From assembly GCF_007923295.1 (NCBI RefSeq), contig NZ_VOIR01000014.1:225825-289824 (forward strand): DNA of 64,000 bases, read 5' to 3'. Shown one piece after another: positions 52,878-61,636 of the stretch; within the stretch, counting starts at the first letter, position 1; each line of letters starts with the position of its first letter. This DNA comes from Agrococcus sediminis (GTDB taxonomy: Bacteria > Actinomycetota > Actinomycetes > Actinomycetales > Microbacteriaceae). The notes under the pieces are model-generated. The model saw nothing but the letters and a program-made list of their open reading frames with translations, had not been told where the DNA came from and searched no databases. The position numbers and the translations under genes were made by a program.

Positions 52878-55800
52878 ATGCACCTCAAGACCCTCACCGT
52901 CAAGGGCTTCAAGTCGTTCGCGCGCCCCACGACCTTCCAGTTCGAGCCGGGCGTCACGTGCGTCGTCGGCCCCAACGGCTCCGGCAAGTCCAACGTCGTC
53001 GACGCGCTCGCGTGGGTGATGGGCGAGCAGGGGGCGAAGACGCTCCGCGGCGGCAAGATGGAGGACGTCATCTTCGCCGGCACCGCGACCTCGGGCCCGC
53101 TGGGCCGCGCGCACGTCGAGCTCGTGATCGACAACGCCGACGGCGCGCTGCCGATCGAGTACGCCGAGGTGCAGATCTCGCGCACCCTGTTCCGCAACGG
53201 CGGCAGCGAGTACGCGATCAACGGCGAGTCGTGCCGGCTGCTCGACGTGCAGGAGCTGCTGAGCGACTCCGGCCTCGGCCGCGAGATGCACGTCATCGTC
53301 GGGCAGGGCCAGCTCGACAACGTGCTGCAGGCGACGCCGGCCGACCGCCGCGGCTACATCGAGGAGGCCGCCGGCATCCTCAAGCACCGTCGCCGCAAGG
53401 AGAAGACCCTCCGCAAGCTCGACGCAATGCAGGCCAACCTCACCCGCCTGCAGGACCTCGCGGGCGAGATCCGGCGGCAGCTGAAGCCGCTCGGCCAGCA
53501 GGCCGAGATCGCCAAGGAGGCGGCGACCATCCAGGCGACGGTGCGCGACGCGCGCGCCCGGCTCATCGCCGACGAGGTGCTGGGCCTGCGCGCCCAGCTC
53601 GAGTCGGCCGCCCGCTCCGAGTCGGAGCGGAAGTCCGAGCGCATCGTGCTGCAGGAGCAGCTCGAGCAGGCGCGGCTGCGCGCCGGCCGGATCGAGGAGT
53701 CGATGGTCGGCGACGACGTCGACCGCGCCCGCACCGTCGCGCACGGCCTCGAGCGCGAGCTGTCGCGCCTGCAGTCGCTGCACGCGCTCGCCGGCCAGCG
53801 CCTCGCGCTGCTCGAGGAGGCGCCCGACCTCGGCGACGCCGCACCGCTCGTGACGCCCGACATGGTGCAGGCCGCGCGCGACGAGGCCGCCGCGCTCGGC
53901 GACCGGGTGGCGGATGCGGAGGGCCGGCTGGGCAAGGCGGCGGCCGCGACCGCCCTCGCCCGCGCCGAGCTCGACTCGCTCGACGAGGAGATCGCCGCGC
54001 AGGCGGCGCTCGTGTCGAAGCACGACCTGGAGGCCGCGGGGCACCGCTCGAAGGTCGAGGTCGCGCAGTCGACGCTCGCCGCCCGGGAGGCGGAGGTCGC
54101 GCGGCGCGAGACCGCGCTCGCGAACGCCCGGCAGCGGCTCGCCGAGGCGACCGAGGCCGCGGGCGCGCTCGGCGACGAGCAGGAGGCGGGCGACGCGGAG
54201 TCGCTCGCGGGCGCCTACCGCGACGCCGACGAGGCGCAGGCCGCGCTCTCGGCGGCGCTCGACGAGCGGCGCGATGCGCTGCACGCGGTCGAGCGCGAGC
54301 GCGACGCCCTCGCCGCCCGCACGTCGGCCCTGACGTCCGCGCTCGAGACGGGCAACGCATCCGCCGGCCTGCTCGACGCCGGCATCGCCGGCGTCACCGG
54401 GCTCGTCGCCGAGCGCGTGAAAGTGCGCAAGGGCTTCGAGGCCGCCATCGCGGCGGCGCTCGGCACGCTCGGCGAGGCCGTGCTCGCCGAGACGCGCGAT
54501 GCCGCGGCCGCGGCGATCGAGCACGCGCACGACGCGGGCCTCGGCCGCATCGAGGCGGTCGTCGGCGACGCCGTGCCGATGCGCCCCGACGTGCCCGAGG
54601 TCGAGGGCGCCGTGCACGCGCCGACGGTGGTGGATGCGCCGGCCGGCGTGCTCGGCGTGCTCGCCTTCACGTTCGTGGTCGACACGATCGAGGCCGCGCG
54701 CGACGCCGGGCCCCGCATCGCGGCGCTCGAGCTCGGCGCGCCGGTGACGATCGTCACGCGGCGCGGCGACTACGTGAGCGAGTACCTCATGCGCGGCGGC
54801 TCCGACGACGCGCAGTCGCGGCTCGAGCTGCTCGCCGAGCGCGACGCAGCCATCGAGCGGCTCGACGAGCTCCGGGCCGCGATCGAGCGCGAGGCGGGCG
54901 CGCTCGAGGACGCCCGCCAGGCCCACCAGCAGGCGAAGCGCGCGGCGGCCGAGGCGCTCGAGACGCTCCGCGCCCACGATGCGGCGTCGGCGGCGCGGGG
55001 CGAGCAGCGCAGCCGGGCTCGCGCGCGCCTGGAGGCCGCGACCGGCGAGCACGACCGCGCGGCCGCGGCGCTCGCGGAGGCGCGCGGCGGCATCGACGAG
55101 GCCCGGCGGGCCGTCGAGGCGGCCGAGCTCGCCCTCGAGCGCTTCCAGGACAAGCCCCGACCGATGCTCGACGCATCCGCCCGTGACGGGCTGCTCGCCG
55201 AGCTCGAGGCGGCGCGGGGCGCCGAGACCGACCTGCGCGTCGAGCTCGAGACGGCGCGCGAGCGCGTGCGGGCCGAGCTCGCGCGCGCCGCCGCGCTCGA
55301 GCGCGACGTCGAGGCGCAGCGCGCCCGCGCCGAGGAGACCGCGCGACGCGCGGTGCTGCGCGAGCGGCAGCGGGAGCAGGCGTCGCGCGTGCTCGCGGCG
55401 ATCCCGCCGGTGCTCGGCGTGGCCGAGCGCTCGGTGCAGGAGGCGCGCGCGGTGCTCGCCGAGCGCGAGGCCGCCCGACGCGACCGCAACGAGGAGCTCG
55501 GGCGGCTGCGGCGCGACGAGGCAGTGCTGCGCGAGCGGCTGCAGGAGCTCACCGAGCACGTGCACGTCGCCGAGATGGAGACGTACGAGCAGCGGCTGCA
55601 CCTGTCGAACCTGCTCGAGCGCGCCGGCAGCGAGCTGGGGCTCGAGGAGGCCGTGCTCGTCGCCGAGCACGCGCCCGAGGAGGGCTGGGACCGCAAGGCC
55701 GAGCAGGCGCGGCTGCAGGACGCCGAGCGCAAGCTCGCACGGCTCGGCCGCGTCAACCCGCTCGCGCTCGAGGAGTTCGCGGCGCTCGAGCAGCGCCACA

Positions 55801-56360
55801 CGTTCCTCACCGAGCAGCTCTCCGACCTCGCGAAGACCCGCAAGGACCTCGAGCAGATCATCGCCGACCTCGACGTGACGATGGAGGCGATCTTCGCGGC
55901 GGCCTTCGAGGATACGAAGGCGGCGTTCACCGAGGTCTTCCCGATCCTGTTCCCTGGCGGCTCCGGCGCGCTCGCGCTCACCGACCCCGAGGACCTGCTG
56001 AACACCGGCGTCGAGGTGACGGTGCGGCCCGCCGGCAAGAAGATCGACCGCATCTCGCTGCTCTCGGGCGGCGAGCGGTCGCTCGCGGCCGTGGCGCTCA
56101 TGGTGGCGATCTTCAAGGCGCGGCCGAGCCCGTTCTACATCATGGACGAGGTCGAGGCGGCGCTCGACGACGCCAACCTGGGGCGCCTGCTGACGGTCTT
56201 CGAGCAGCTGCGCGAGAGCTCGCAGCTGATCATCATCACGCACCAGAAGCGCACGATGGAGATCGCGGATGCGCTCTACGGCGTCTCGATGCGGCAGGAC
56301 GGCGTCTCGGCGGTCGTCGGGCAGCGCACGACGCGCGAGCGCGAGCCCGTCGACGCGTAG
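52878..56360 (+). CDS. smc: Chromosome segregation protein SMC
   Basis: This 1,160-residue condensin ATPase has the N-terminal Walker A GPNGSGKSNVVDALAWV (about 32-48) and the FRNGGSEYAING and SGLGREMHVIVGQGQLDNVL blocks. Two long Ala/Glu/Arg-rich coiled coils (about 165-495 and 665-980) surround the hinge (about 500-640). The C-terminal signature LLSGGERSLAAVALMVAIF and Walker B FYIMDEVEAALDD complete the ATPase head. It compacts and resolves chromosomes with ScpA/ScpB, which are not in the window. A GGGAG Shine-Dalgarno precedes the ATG; a TACGGT -10 lies about 25 bases upstream. Confidence 0.96.
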   Translation: MHLKTLTVKGFKSFARPTTFQFEPGVTCVVGPNGSGKSNVVDALAWVMGEQGAKTLRGGKMEDVIFAGTATSGPLGRAHVELVIDNADGALPIEYAEVQISRTLFRNGGSEYAINGESCRLLDVQELLSDSGLGREMHVIVGQGQLDNVLQATPADRRGYIEEAAGILKHRRRKEKTLRKLDAMQANLTRLQDLAGEIRRQLKPLGQQAEIAKEAATIQATVRDARARLIADEVLGLRAQLESAARSESERKSERIVLQEQLEQARLRAGRIEESMVGDDVDRARTVAHGLERELSRLQSLHALAGQRLALLEEAPDLGDAAPLVTPDMVQAARDEAAALGDRVADAEGRLGKAAAATALARAELDSLDEEIAAQAALVSKHDLEAAGHRSKVEVAQSTLAAREAEVARRETALANARQRLAEATEAAGALGDEQEAGDAESLAGAYRDADEAQAALSAALDERRDALHAVERERDALAARTSALTSALETGNASAGLLDAGIAGVTGLVAERVKVRKGFEAAIAAALGTLGEAVLAETRDAAAAAIEHAHDAGLGRIEAVVGDAVPMRPDVPEVEGAVHAPTVVDAPAGVLGVLAFTFVVDTIEAARDAGPRIAALELGAPVTIVTRRGDYVSEYLMRGGSDDAQSRLELLAERDAAIERLDELRAAIEREAGALEDARQAHQQAKRAAAEALETLRAHDAASAARGEQRSRARARLEAATGEHDRAAAALAEARGGIDEARRAVEAAELALERFQDKPRPMLDASARDGLLAELEAARGAETDLRVELETARERVRAELARAAALERDVEAQRARAEETARRAVLRERQREQASRVLAAIPPVLGVAERSVQEARAVLAEREAARRDRNEELGRLRRDEAVLRERLQELTEHVHVAEMETYEQRLHLSNLLERAGSELGLEEAVLVAEHAPEEGWDRKAEQARLQDAERKLARLGRVNPLALEEFAALEQRHTFLTEQLSDLAKTRKDLEQIIADLDVTMEAIFAAAFEDTKAAFTEVFPILFPGGSGALALTDPEDLLNTGVEVTVRPAGKKIDRISLLSGGERSLAAVALMVAIFKARPSPFYIMDEVEAALDDANLGRLLTVFEQLRESSQLIIITHQKRTMEIADALYGVSMRQDGVSAVVGQRTTREREPVDA

Positions 56361-56530
56361 CCCCCTCGCCCCCGCTGGTCGAGCCTCCCCTCCGCTGGTC
56401 GAGCCGTCGGCCGAAGGCCGACGAGTCGAGACCACCGCAGCGGATGCCCCCCTCCGCTGGTCGAGCCGTCGGCCGCAGGCCGACGAGTCGAGACCACTCG
56501 CCGGGGGAGATCACCCGGGCGATCGCCCGC
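56361..56530. repeat. Two palindromic interspersed repeats between smc and the GIY-YIG gene
   Basis: Elements at about 56392-56436 and 56453-56497 each read CCGCTGGTCGAGCCG, an inner hairpin GTCGGCC-GMA-GGCCGAC, then GAGTCGAGACCAC. A partial end (CTGGTCGAG) lies at 56384. They lie between convergent genes, where they could act as terminators. Confidence 0.8.
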
Positions 56531-56827
56531 TCACTCCCGCGCCCTCCGCCCGCCCCGCACGTGCGCGAGCCGCGAGATCTCAGCGAAGTCGCCGCGGATC
56601 AGCGCTTCCCGCTTCGCCCTGCTCCAGCCCTGGATCCGCTTCTCCATCGCGAACGCGTCGGCGATGCTCTCGAGGCCCTCGCACCAGACCAGCTCCACCG
56701 GCGGGCGGTGCCGGGTGTACTGCGCCCCGAGAACGCGCCGGTGGAGATCGAGGCGCTCATCGAGATCGCGCGTGCTGCCGACGTAGTAGCTGCCGTCGCG
56801 GCAGCGGAGCATGTACACCCATCCCAT
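56531..56827 (-). CDS. GIY-YIG nuclease-like protein (UPF0213/YhbQ type)
   Basis: This 98-residue single-domain protein has WVYMLRCRDGSYYVGSTRDL, where GIY-YIG corresponds to VYM...YVG. The conserved Arg and a Glu near EKRIQGWSRAKREALI fit the UPF0213 family (YhbQ-like), a predicted endonuclease of unclear role. The ATG at 56827 gives the usual length. It is flanked on both sides by the palindromic repeat family. Confidence 0.9.
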   Translation of the reverse strand: MGWVYMLRCRDGSYYVGSTRDLDERLDLHRRVLGAQYTRHRPPVELVWCEGLESIADAFAMEKRIQGWSRAKREALIRGDFAEISRLAHVRGGRRARE

Positions 56828-57184
56828 GCGCTTGAGGCTGGCAGGTGGATGCGTGGGGCGGTGCGGGCGGTGCGGGTGCCTGTGGAGGGTGAGTCGGCGC
56901 GCCGGTAGCAGCGCGACCGATGGTCTCGACTCGCCGGCCTGCGGCCGGCGGCTCGACCAGCGGGAGGTGAGGCGCGGCGGGTGGTCTCGATTCGCCGGCC
57001 TGCGGCCGGCGGCTCGACCAGCGGAGGTGGAGTGGAGCCGGCGGCTCGACCAGCGGAGGTGGAGTGGAGCTGGCGGCTCGACCGGCTGAGGTGGTCTCGA
57101 CTCGCCGGCCTGCGGCCGGCGGCTCGACCAGCGGGAGGTGGGGCTCGACCAGCGGGAGGTGGGGCTCGACCAGGGGCAGCGGGG
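56828..57184. repeat. Gene-free 357-bp stretch with clustered palindromic repeats
   Basis: Full elements lie at about 56921-56963, 56981-57023 and 57091-57134. Each is GGTCTCGAYTCGCC, inner hairpin GGCCTGCGGCC, then GGCGGCTCGACCAGCGG. Between and after them are degenerate half-elements (GGCTCGACCAGCGGAGGT) at about 57040-57085 and 57140-57175. No real gene is seen. Confidence 0.82.
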
Positions 57185-57853
57185 TCAGCGGAGGGCCGAC
57201 TCCAGGGAGACGACGCCCTCGCCGTAGATGGCGTCGACGGCGGCCTGCATCGAGCCGTCGTCGTAGAGCACCTGCAGCACGACGATCCCGTCCAGCCCGA
57301 AGTGCCCCAGCACATCCTGCCGGTCGAGCGTCATGAGGTCCTCCTGCACCGCGGCGATCGTCGCCTCGTCGAGGTCGCCCGTCGGGTGCTCGATCGCCGG
57401 CAGCGTGATGGCGGCGAGGTCGAGCAGCTCGCCGACCTGCGTGACCGTCTGCGACTCGGCGTCGTAGGTCGCCTGCATCGCGACGCCCTGCACCCATCGC
57501 ACGCCCGACGTCTCCTGGTGCTCGACCGCCGCCCAGTCCCAGCCGGCGAGCGCCGGCCCGGCGCACTGGGGCGGTGCCGACTCCGCGACGGCGCCGAGGC
57601 ACAGCATCGGCGTGCCGTCGGCGCCCTCGAGCACGGTGCCGATCGCGATGCGCGGCTCGACGGCGCTCGGCATGGGCAGGGCGGCGAGGCGGGCCTGCGC
57701 CTCCTCGCCCGTCACGACCGGCGGCGCGGGCGCGGTGGGGGAGTCGGATGCGGTGGGCTCGGTGCCGGGGCTCGCCCCGGGGTTCGCCGCGCAGCCCGCG
57801 ACGGCGAAGACGACAGCGGCGGCGACGCAGCCGGCCAGCACGATGCTTCTCAT
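57185..57853 (-). CDS. Putative lipoprotein, unknown function
   Basis: This 222-residue exported protein has a lipobox FAVAGC at 16-21, so the mature N-terminal Cys21 should be lipid-anchored. A 25-residue Ser/Pro/Thr-rich linker follows. A domain of about 175 residues has two more Cys in the MLCLGAVAESAPPQCAG region that may form a disulfide. I do not recognise the family. TACCGT lies six bases before the ATG, so it is probably leaderless. Confidence 0.85.
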   Translation of the reverse strand: MRSIVLAGCVAAAVVFAVAGCAANPGASPGTEPTASDSPTAPAPPVVTGEEAQARLAALPMPSAVEPRIAIGTVLEGADGTPMLCLGAVAESAPPQCAGPALAGWDWAAVEHQETSGVRWVQGVAMQATYDAESQTVTQVGELLDLAAITLPAIEHPTGDLDEATIAAVQEDLMTLDRQDVLGHFGLDGIVVLQVLYDDGSMQAAVDAIYGEGVVSLESALR

Positions 57854-57859
57854 GGCATC

Positions 57860-57865
57860 ACGGTA
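57860..57865 (-). promoter_or_regulatory. -10 element of leaderless lipoprotein gene
   Basis: TACCGT on the minus strand, six bases, then the ATG at 57853. Confidence 0.5.
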
Positions 57866-57938
57866 GGTCTAGGGTGCCCGAACCACATCCCAACGTTCGG
57901 CGCGATTCGCGCGTCCGCGACCTGGGAGGATCGACGAC

Positions 57939-59054
57939 GTGACCGACCGCGACGCCCTCTTCGCCCGCCTGCGCCGCAGGCCCGACGTGGAGGATCCGAC
58001 GCTGCAGGCCCACGACGCATCCGACGCCCTCATCCTCGACGAGGCGATGCGCGGCGGCCGGCTGCCCGCGGACGTCGTCGTGATCGGCGACCGCCACGGG
58101 GCGCTCACGCTCGGCGCGCTGCAGGCGGGCGCCGAGCGCGTGCGCGTGCACCAGGACTCGATCGTGGGCGAGCGCGCGCTCGACGCCAACGCGGCCGAGC
58201 TCGGCATCGCCGGCTTCGCGCACCACGGCCTCGACGCATCCCTCGTCGAGGGCGCCCGGCTCGTGCTCCTGCAGCTGCCGCGCTCGCTCGACGCGCTCGA
58301 CGAGATCGCCGAGCTCGTCGCCACCCACGCCGACGAGCGGGTGCGGGTCGTCGCCGGCGGCCGCGTCAAGCACATGACGATGGGCATGAACGCGCTGCTG
58401 GGCCGCAGCTTCCGCAGCGTGCACGCGTCGCTCGGCCGCCGCAAGTCGCGCGTGCTGCATGCCGAGGACCCGACGCGTCCCGGCATCTCGTGGCCCCGCA
58501 CCAGGCGGCACGACCTCGACGGTCTGCCGCTCGCCGTGGTCGCGCACGGCGCGGCGTTCGCGGGCACCGGCATCGACATCGGCGCCCGCGCGCTGCTCGC
58601 GCACCTCGACGCGATGCCGGATGCGTCCCACGCGATCGACCTCGCGTGCGGCACGGGGGTGCTCGGCGTCGCGCTCGCGCTGCTCCGCCCGCACGTGCAG
58701 GTGCTCGCGCTCGACGCCTCCGAGGCGGCGATCGCCTCGACGCGCGCGACCGCCGAGGCGAACGGCGTCGCCGACCGCGTCGGCGCGCGCCGGGCAGACG
58801 GGCTCGAGGGCGTGCCCGACGCCTCGGCGCCGCTCATCCTGCTCAACCCGCCGTTCCACATCGGCGCCGCGGTGCACACGGGCGCGGCCGAGCGCCTCAT
58901 CGGCGACGCCGGCCGCGCCCTCGCGCCGGGCGGCGAGCTGTGGTGCGTCTGGAACAGCCACCTCGGCTACCGGCAGCAGCTCGACCGCATCGGCCCGACG
59001 CGGCAGGTGCACCGCGACCCGAAGTTCACCGTCACGGCCACGCGGCGCACCTGA
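57939..59054 (+). CDS. RsmC/RlmG-like class I SAM-dependent methyltransferase
   Basis: This 371-residue two-domain methyltransferase has an N-terminal half (about 1-185) that is a degenerate SAM-fold with no binding motif. The C-terminal half has AIDLACGTGVLGVALALL (motif I, about 230-247), ALDAS and the catalytic LLNPPFH motif (NPPF/Y, about 305). This architecture is that of RsmC and RlmG, which methylate guanines in 16S (m2G1207) or 23S (m2G1835) rRNA; which one is not decided. GTG at 57939 follows GGGAGGA at 57924-57930. It is convergent with alkA across a hairpin-rich gap. Confidence 0.88.
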   Translation: MTDRDALFARLRRRPDVEDPTLQAHDASDALILDEAMRGGRLPADVVVIGDRHGALTLGALQAGAERVRVHQDSIVGERALDANAAELGIAGFAHHGLDASLVEGARLVLLQLPRSLDALDEIAELVATHADERVRVVAGGRVKHMTMGMNALLGRSFRSVHASLGRRKSRVLHAEDPTRPGISWPRTRRHDLDGLPLAVVAHGAAFAGTGIDIGARALLAHLDAMPDASHAIDLACGTGVLGVALALLRPHVQVLALDASEAAIASTRATAEANGVADRVGARRADGLEGVPDASAPLILLNPPFHIGAAVHTGAAERLIGDAGRALAPGGELWCVWNSHLGYRQQLDRIGPTRQVHRDPKFTVTATRRT

Positions 59055-59344
59055 CCCCGGCCCGGTCCACCGCGCGTTCACCCGCCCGTCACCGACACGC
59101 CGACCGCGCTCCACCGCGCGGACGCGCACGTCTGCTCGGATGGATGCACAGGAACCCGGCCACGTATGAGGTGGCCGGGCTTCGTGCTTCCGGGGGCTGG
59201 TGGGGCGTCCCCGAACAGGCGGAGGCCCCGAGCAGTATGAGTGCTCGGGGCCTCCGATCCTCCGAAGAGGATCCCCTTCCGAAGAAGGTGGGATCATCAT
59301 GCGCCCGGCCGACCCGCGGCGCAAGTGGCCCCGTGGAAGTGGGT
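59055..59344. other. 290-bp convergent intergenic region with four tandem hairpins
   Basis: No convincing gene is present. Hairpins: 59155-59179 (9 bp, loop GTATGAG), 59221-59255 (14 bp, loop GTATGAG), 59256-59273 (7 bp, loop CGAA) and 59275-59288 (5 bp, loop CGAA). A 64-codon frame at 59200-59394 runs through the hairpins and is not supported. The first two hairpins may be paired terminators for the convergent genes. Confidence 0.65.
59221..59255. terminator. 14-bp perfect hairpin, candidate bidirectional terminator
   Basis: GGAGGCCCCGAGCA and its exact complement flank the loop GTATGAG. It lies between the convergent methyltransferase and alkA genes. There is no U-tract. Confidence 0.65.
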
Positions 59345-60169
59345 TCAACCTGCGGTCGAAGGTTTGGTGCTGGCCGCCCAGCAGCGCAGCATGAGCGCCG
59401 ACCGGTGGCCGGCGCAGTCGGCCGCGAGCGCGGGCAGGTCGGCGACCCCGAGCCGCCCGGCGCCCTTCCGCACGGCCACGTCGCCGAGCAGCAGCACATC
59501 CGGGTCGCCCAGCCGCAGCGACAGGTACCCGACCGTCCACGGGCCGATGCCCTTGAGCCCCAGCAGCTGCCGCCGCATGGCGTCGAGGTCGGATGCGGGG
59601 GAGACGTCGATCGCGCCGCTCGCGACCGCCTCGGCGGCCCGTCGCACGGCGGCCGTCTTCGCGGCCGGGCCGCGCAGCACGCCGGCCCCCGCCGCCACCT
59701 GCGCCATCGTCGGGAAGCAGCGGTCGACCCCCTCCTCGGCGAGCGCCGGCGGCAGCGGGTCGCCGAGCGCCGCCAGCAGCCCCAGCTGCAGCGTCGCCGC
59801 CGCGACGGTGATCTGCTGGCCGACGATCGCGCGCACGAGCATCTCGTGCGCGTCCGCGCAGCCGGGCTGCGCCAGCGCGGGGGCCGCCGCGATCGCGGCC
59901 GCCAGCGCCGGGACGCCGTGCCGCGCCGCGGCCCACGCGAGCCGCTCATCGGCCGCCCGTCGCGCATCCGCCCCGCCTGTGCCGTCGGCGCCCAGGTCGA
60001 ACACGCGCGCGAGGTCGGGATCGTCTGTGCGCGCGACCCCGTCGGCGACCTCGGCGCGCGCCACCCGCGGGCCGGGGAGCGCGCGGCGGTAGCCGTCGGG
60101 CGCCACGACCTCGACGCCCGGCACCGCGCGCGGCGCGAGCCACGCGAGGATGCCGGGCGCTCCGGTCAC
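59345..60169 (-). CDS. DNA-3-methyladenine glycosylase II-like (AlkA/HhH-GPD)
   Basis: This 274-residue protein has the HhH-GPD fold. AIVGQQITVAAA is the conserved QQI helix. LKGIGPWTVGYLSL is the helix-hairpin-helix, and the catalytic Asp is in LLLGDVAVRKG. These enzymes excise alkylated purines. The N-terminal AlkA subdomain is shortened. The GTG at 60169 lies seven bases downstream of the terC stop, so the two share a transcript. Confidence 0.87.
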   Translation of the reverse strand: MTGAPGILAWLAPRAVPGVEVVAPDGYRRALPGPRVARAEVADGVARTDDPDLARVFDLGADGTGGADARRAADERLAWAAARHGVPALAAAIAAAPALAQPGCADAHEMLVRAIVGQQITVAAATLQLGLLAALGDPLPPALAEEGVDRCFPTMAQVAAGAGVLRGPAAKTAAVRRAAEAVASGAIDVSPASDLDAMRRQLLGLKGIGPWTVGYLSLRLGDPDVLLLGDVAVRKGAGRLGVADLPALAADCAGHRSALMLRCWAASTKPSTAG

Positions 60170-60176
60170 GGTCGGT

Positions 60177-61463
60177 TCAGACGTTGCGGTCGTCGCGCTC
60201 GTCGAGCTCGCGCTCGCCGAGGATGTGGCCCTCCGCGAGGCGCCGGCGCACCTCGTCGATGGCCTCCGGCTCCATGTCCTCGTGCGCCGCCTCGCGGAGC
60301 ACGTCCTCGTGGAAGTCGGCGGCGGGCGCCTCCTTGCCCTTCGCGTCGACGACCTTGAGGCCGCCGGTGTGCGTCGACTCGACGCGCAGCGGGCGGTAGA
60401 ACGTCGTGCCCGTGGCGTCGACGATGTGGTAGTGCCCGTCGGCGCCGAGCTCGGCCTCGGAGAGGCCGAGGTGCAGCGACGCGTCGCCGGTCTCCTTGGC
60501 CGCCACGCGCATCCGCACGAGCGATGCGACGGTCGCGATGACCATCGACGCGAGGATGACGATGAGCGAGTGCCAGGTCTCGATGTGGGGCACCCACTCG
60601 ATCGGCTCGCCGTTGTTGAGGAACGGCAGCTCGTTGACCTCCATGGCGTGGAAGACGAGCTTCACGCCGATGAAGGCGAGGATCGCCGCGATGCCGTAGT
60701 GCAGGTAGACCAGGCGGTCGAGCAGGCCGCCGAGCAGGAAGTAGAGCTGGCGCAGGCCCATGAGGGCGAAGATGTTGCAGGCGAAGACCAGGAACGGGTC
60801 GGTCGTCACCGAGAAGATCGCCGGGATCGAGTCGATCGCGAACAGCAGGTCGGTCGTGCCGAGCGCGATGATCACCATCAGGAACGGGGTGAAGTACTTC
60901 ACGCCGTCGATCTGCATCGACGTCTTGCCGCCGTTCCACTGGTCGGTGAAGTTCACGCGGCGCTTCAGCAGCCGCACGATGAGGTTGTCCTTCTCGCCCG
61001 ACTCGTCCTCGTCGCCGAAGGCCTGCTTCCAGGCGACGTAGACCAGGTAGGCGCCGAAGATGTAGAACACCCACGAGAACGACTCGATGATCTGCACGCC
61101 GACGAGGATGAAGATGCCGCGCAGCACGATCGCGATCATGATGCCGATCATGAGCACGCGCTGCTGCATCTCCTTCGGCACCGTGAAGCGGCTCAGGATG
61201 ATGATGAAGACGAAGAGGTTGTCGATCGAGAGCGAGTACTCGAGCAGCCAGCCGGTGACGAACTCGCCGGCCTTGACGCCGTCGCCCATCACCCACAGCA
61301 CGCCGGCGAACACGAGCGCGAGGCCGACGTAGACGCCGACCCAGGTCGTCGCCTCCTTCATGGAGGGCACGTGCGGCCGCTTCACGACGATCAGCAGGTC
61401 GAAGATGAGGATGGCGACGAGGATCGCCATGGAGGCGATCTCGAAGATCTGGTACGGAGTCAA
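60177..61463 (-). CDS. TerC/Alx-family integral membrane protein (Mn2+ efflux)
   Basis: This 428-residue polytopic protein of the TerC family has 9 or so transmembrane segments. The acidic metal-binding helices EYSLSIDNLFVF (about 75-86) and TTDLLFAIDSIPAIFSV (about 205-221) are present. A cytosolic C-terminal tail of about 100 residues is rich in charged residues. Alx and TerC relatives export Mn2+ or metallate secreted enzymes. The start is taken as TTG at 61463, which gives the conserved MTPYQIFEI N-terminus. A yybP-ykoY riboswitch in the leader points to Mn2+ control. alkA follows in the same transcript. Confidence 0.92.
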   Translation of the reverse strand: MTPYQIFEIASMAILVAILIFDLLIVVKRPHVPSMKEATTWVGVYVGLALVFAGVLWVMGDGVKAGEFVTGWLLEYSLSIDNLFVFIIILSRFTVPKEMQQRVLMIGIMIAIVLRGIFILVGVQIIESFSWVFYIFGAYLVYVAWKQAFGDEDESGEKDNLIVRLLKRRVNFTDQWNGGKTSMQIDGVKYFTPFLMVIIALGTTDLLFAIDSIPAIFSVTTDPFLVFACNIFALMGLRQLYFLLGGLLDRLVYLHYGIAAILAFIGVKLVFHAMEVNELPFLNNGEPIEWVPHIETWHSLIVILASMVIATVASLVRMRVAAKETGDASLHLGLSEAELGADGHYHIVDATGTTFYRPLRVESTHTGGLKVVDAKGKEAPAADFHEDVLREAAHEDMEPEAIDEVRRRLAEGHILGERELDERDDRNV

Positions 61464-61498
61464 GCGGAACGCCTCTCGAGTGGGGTGCGCGAACGGAC

Positions 61499-61610
61499 GC
61501 GAACGTCTCTCCCGCGCAAGCTGCTGCGCCTCCGCGACCGGGAGCCCGAGGGCTCCGTGATGACGATCGCGGCGTGACGGGATACTCCCCTTCGCCAGGG
61601 GACGAGTCTA
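61499..61610 (-). ncRNA. yybP-ykoY (Mn2+) riboswitch and promoter in the terC leader
   Basis: On the minus strand, a TAGACT -10 (61605-61610) precedes a leader that begins CCCCTGGCGAAGGGGAGTAT. The conserved GGGGAGTA loop is followed by TCGTCATCACGG and, at the end, GAGACGTTCGC. The outer stem P1 pairs GCGAA with TTCGC (61591-61595 with 61499-61503). This matches the yybP-ykoY class found before alx, mntP and terC genes, which senses Mn2+. The aptamer spans about 61499-61595, and the gene starts 36 bases further on. Confidence 0.82.
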
Positions 61611-61624
61611 CCCGGCCCGCCGCC

Positions 61625-61630
61625 TAGCAT
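61625..61630 (+). promoter_or_regulatory. -10 element of leaderless ftsY
   Basis: TAGCAT, six bases, then the ATG at 61637. Confidence 0.6.
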
Positions 61631-61636
61631 GGAGCC

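Noticed and set aside
51675-56435. 1,586-residue minus-strand open frame across smc
   Set aside because: Only its end (51675-52754) is a real GNAT gene; the rest is antisense to smc and has shadow composition.
59200-59394. 64-codon ORF between the methyltransferase and alkA
   Set aside because: It runs through perfect hairpins and into the alkA 3' end, and has no Shine-Dalgarno or conserved motif.
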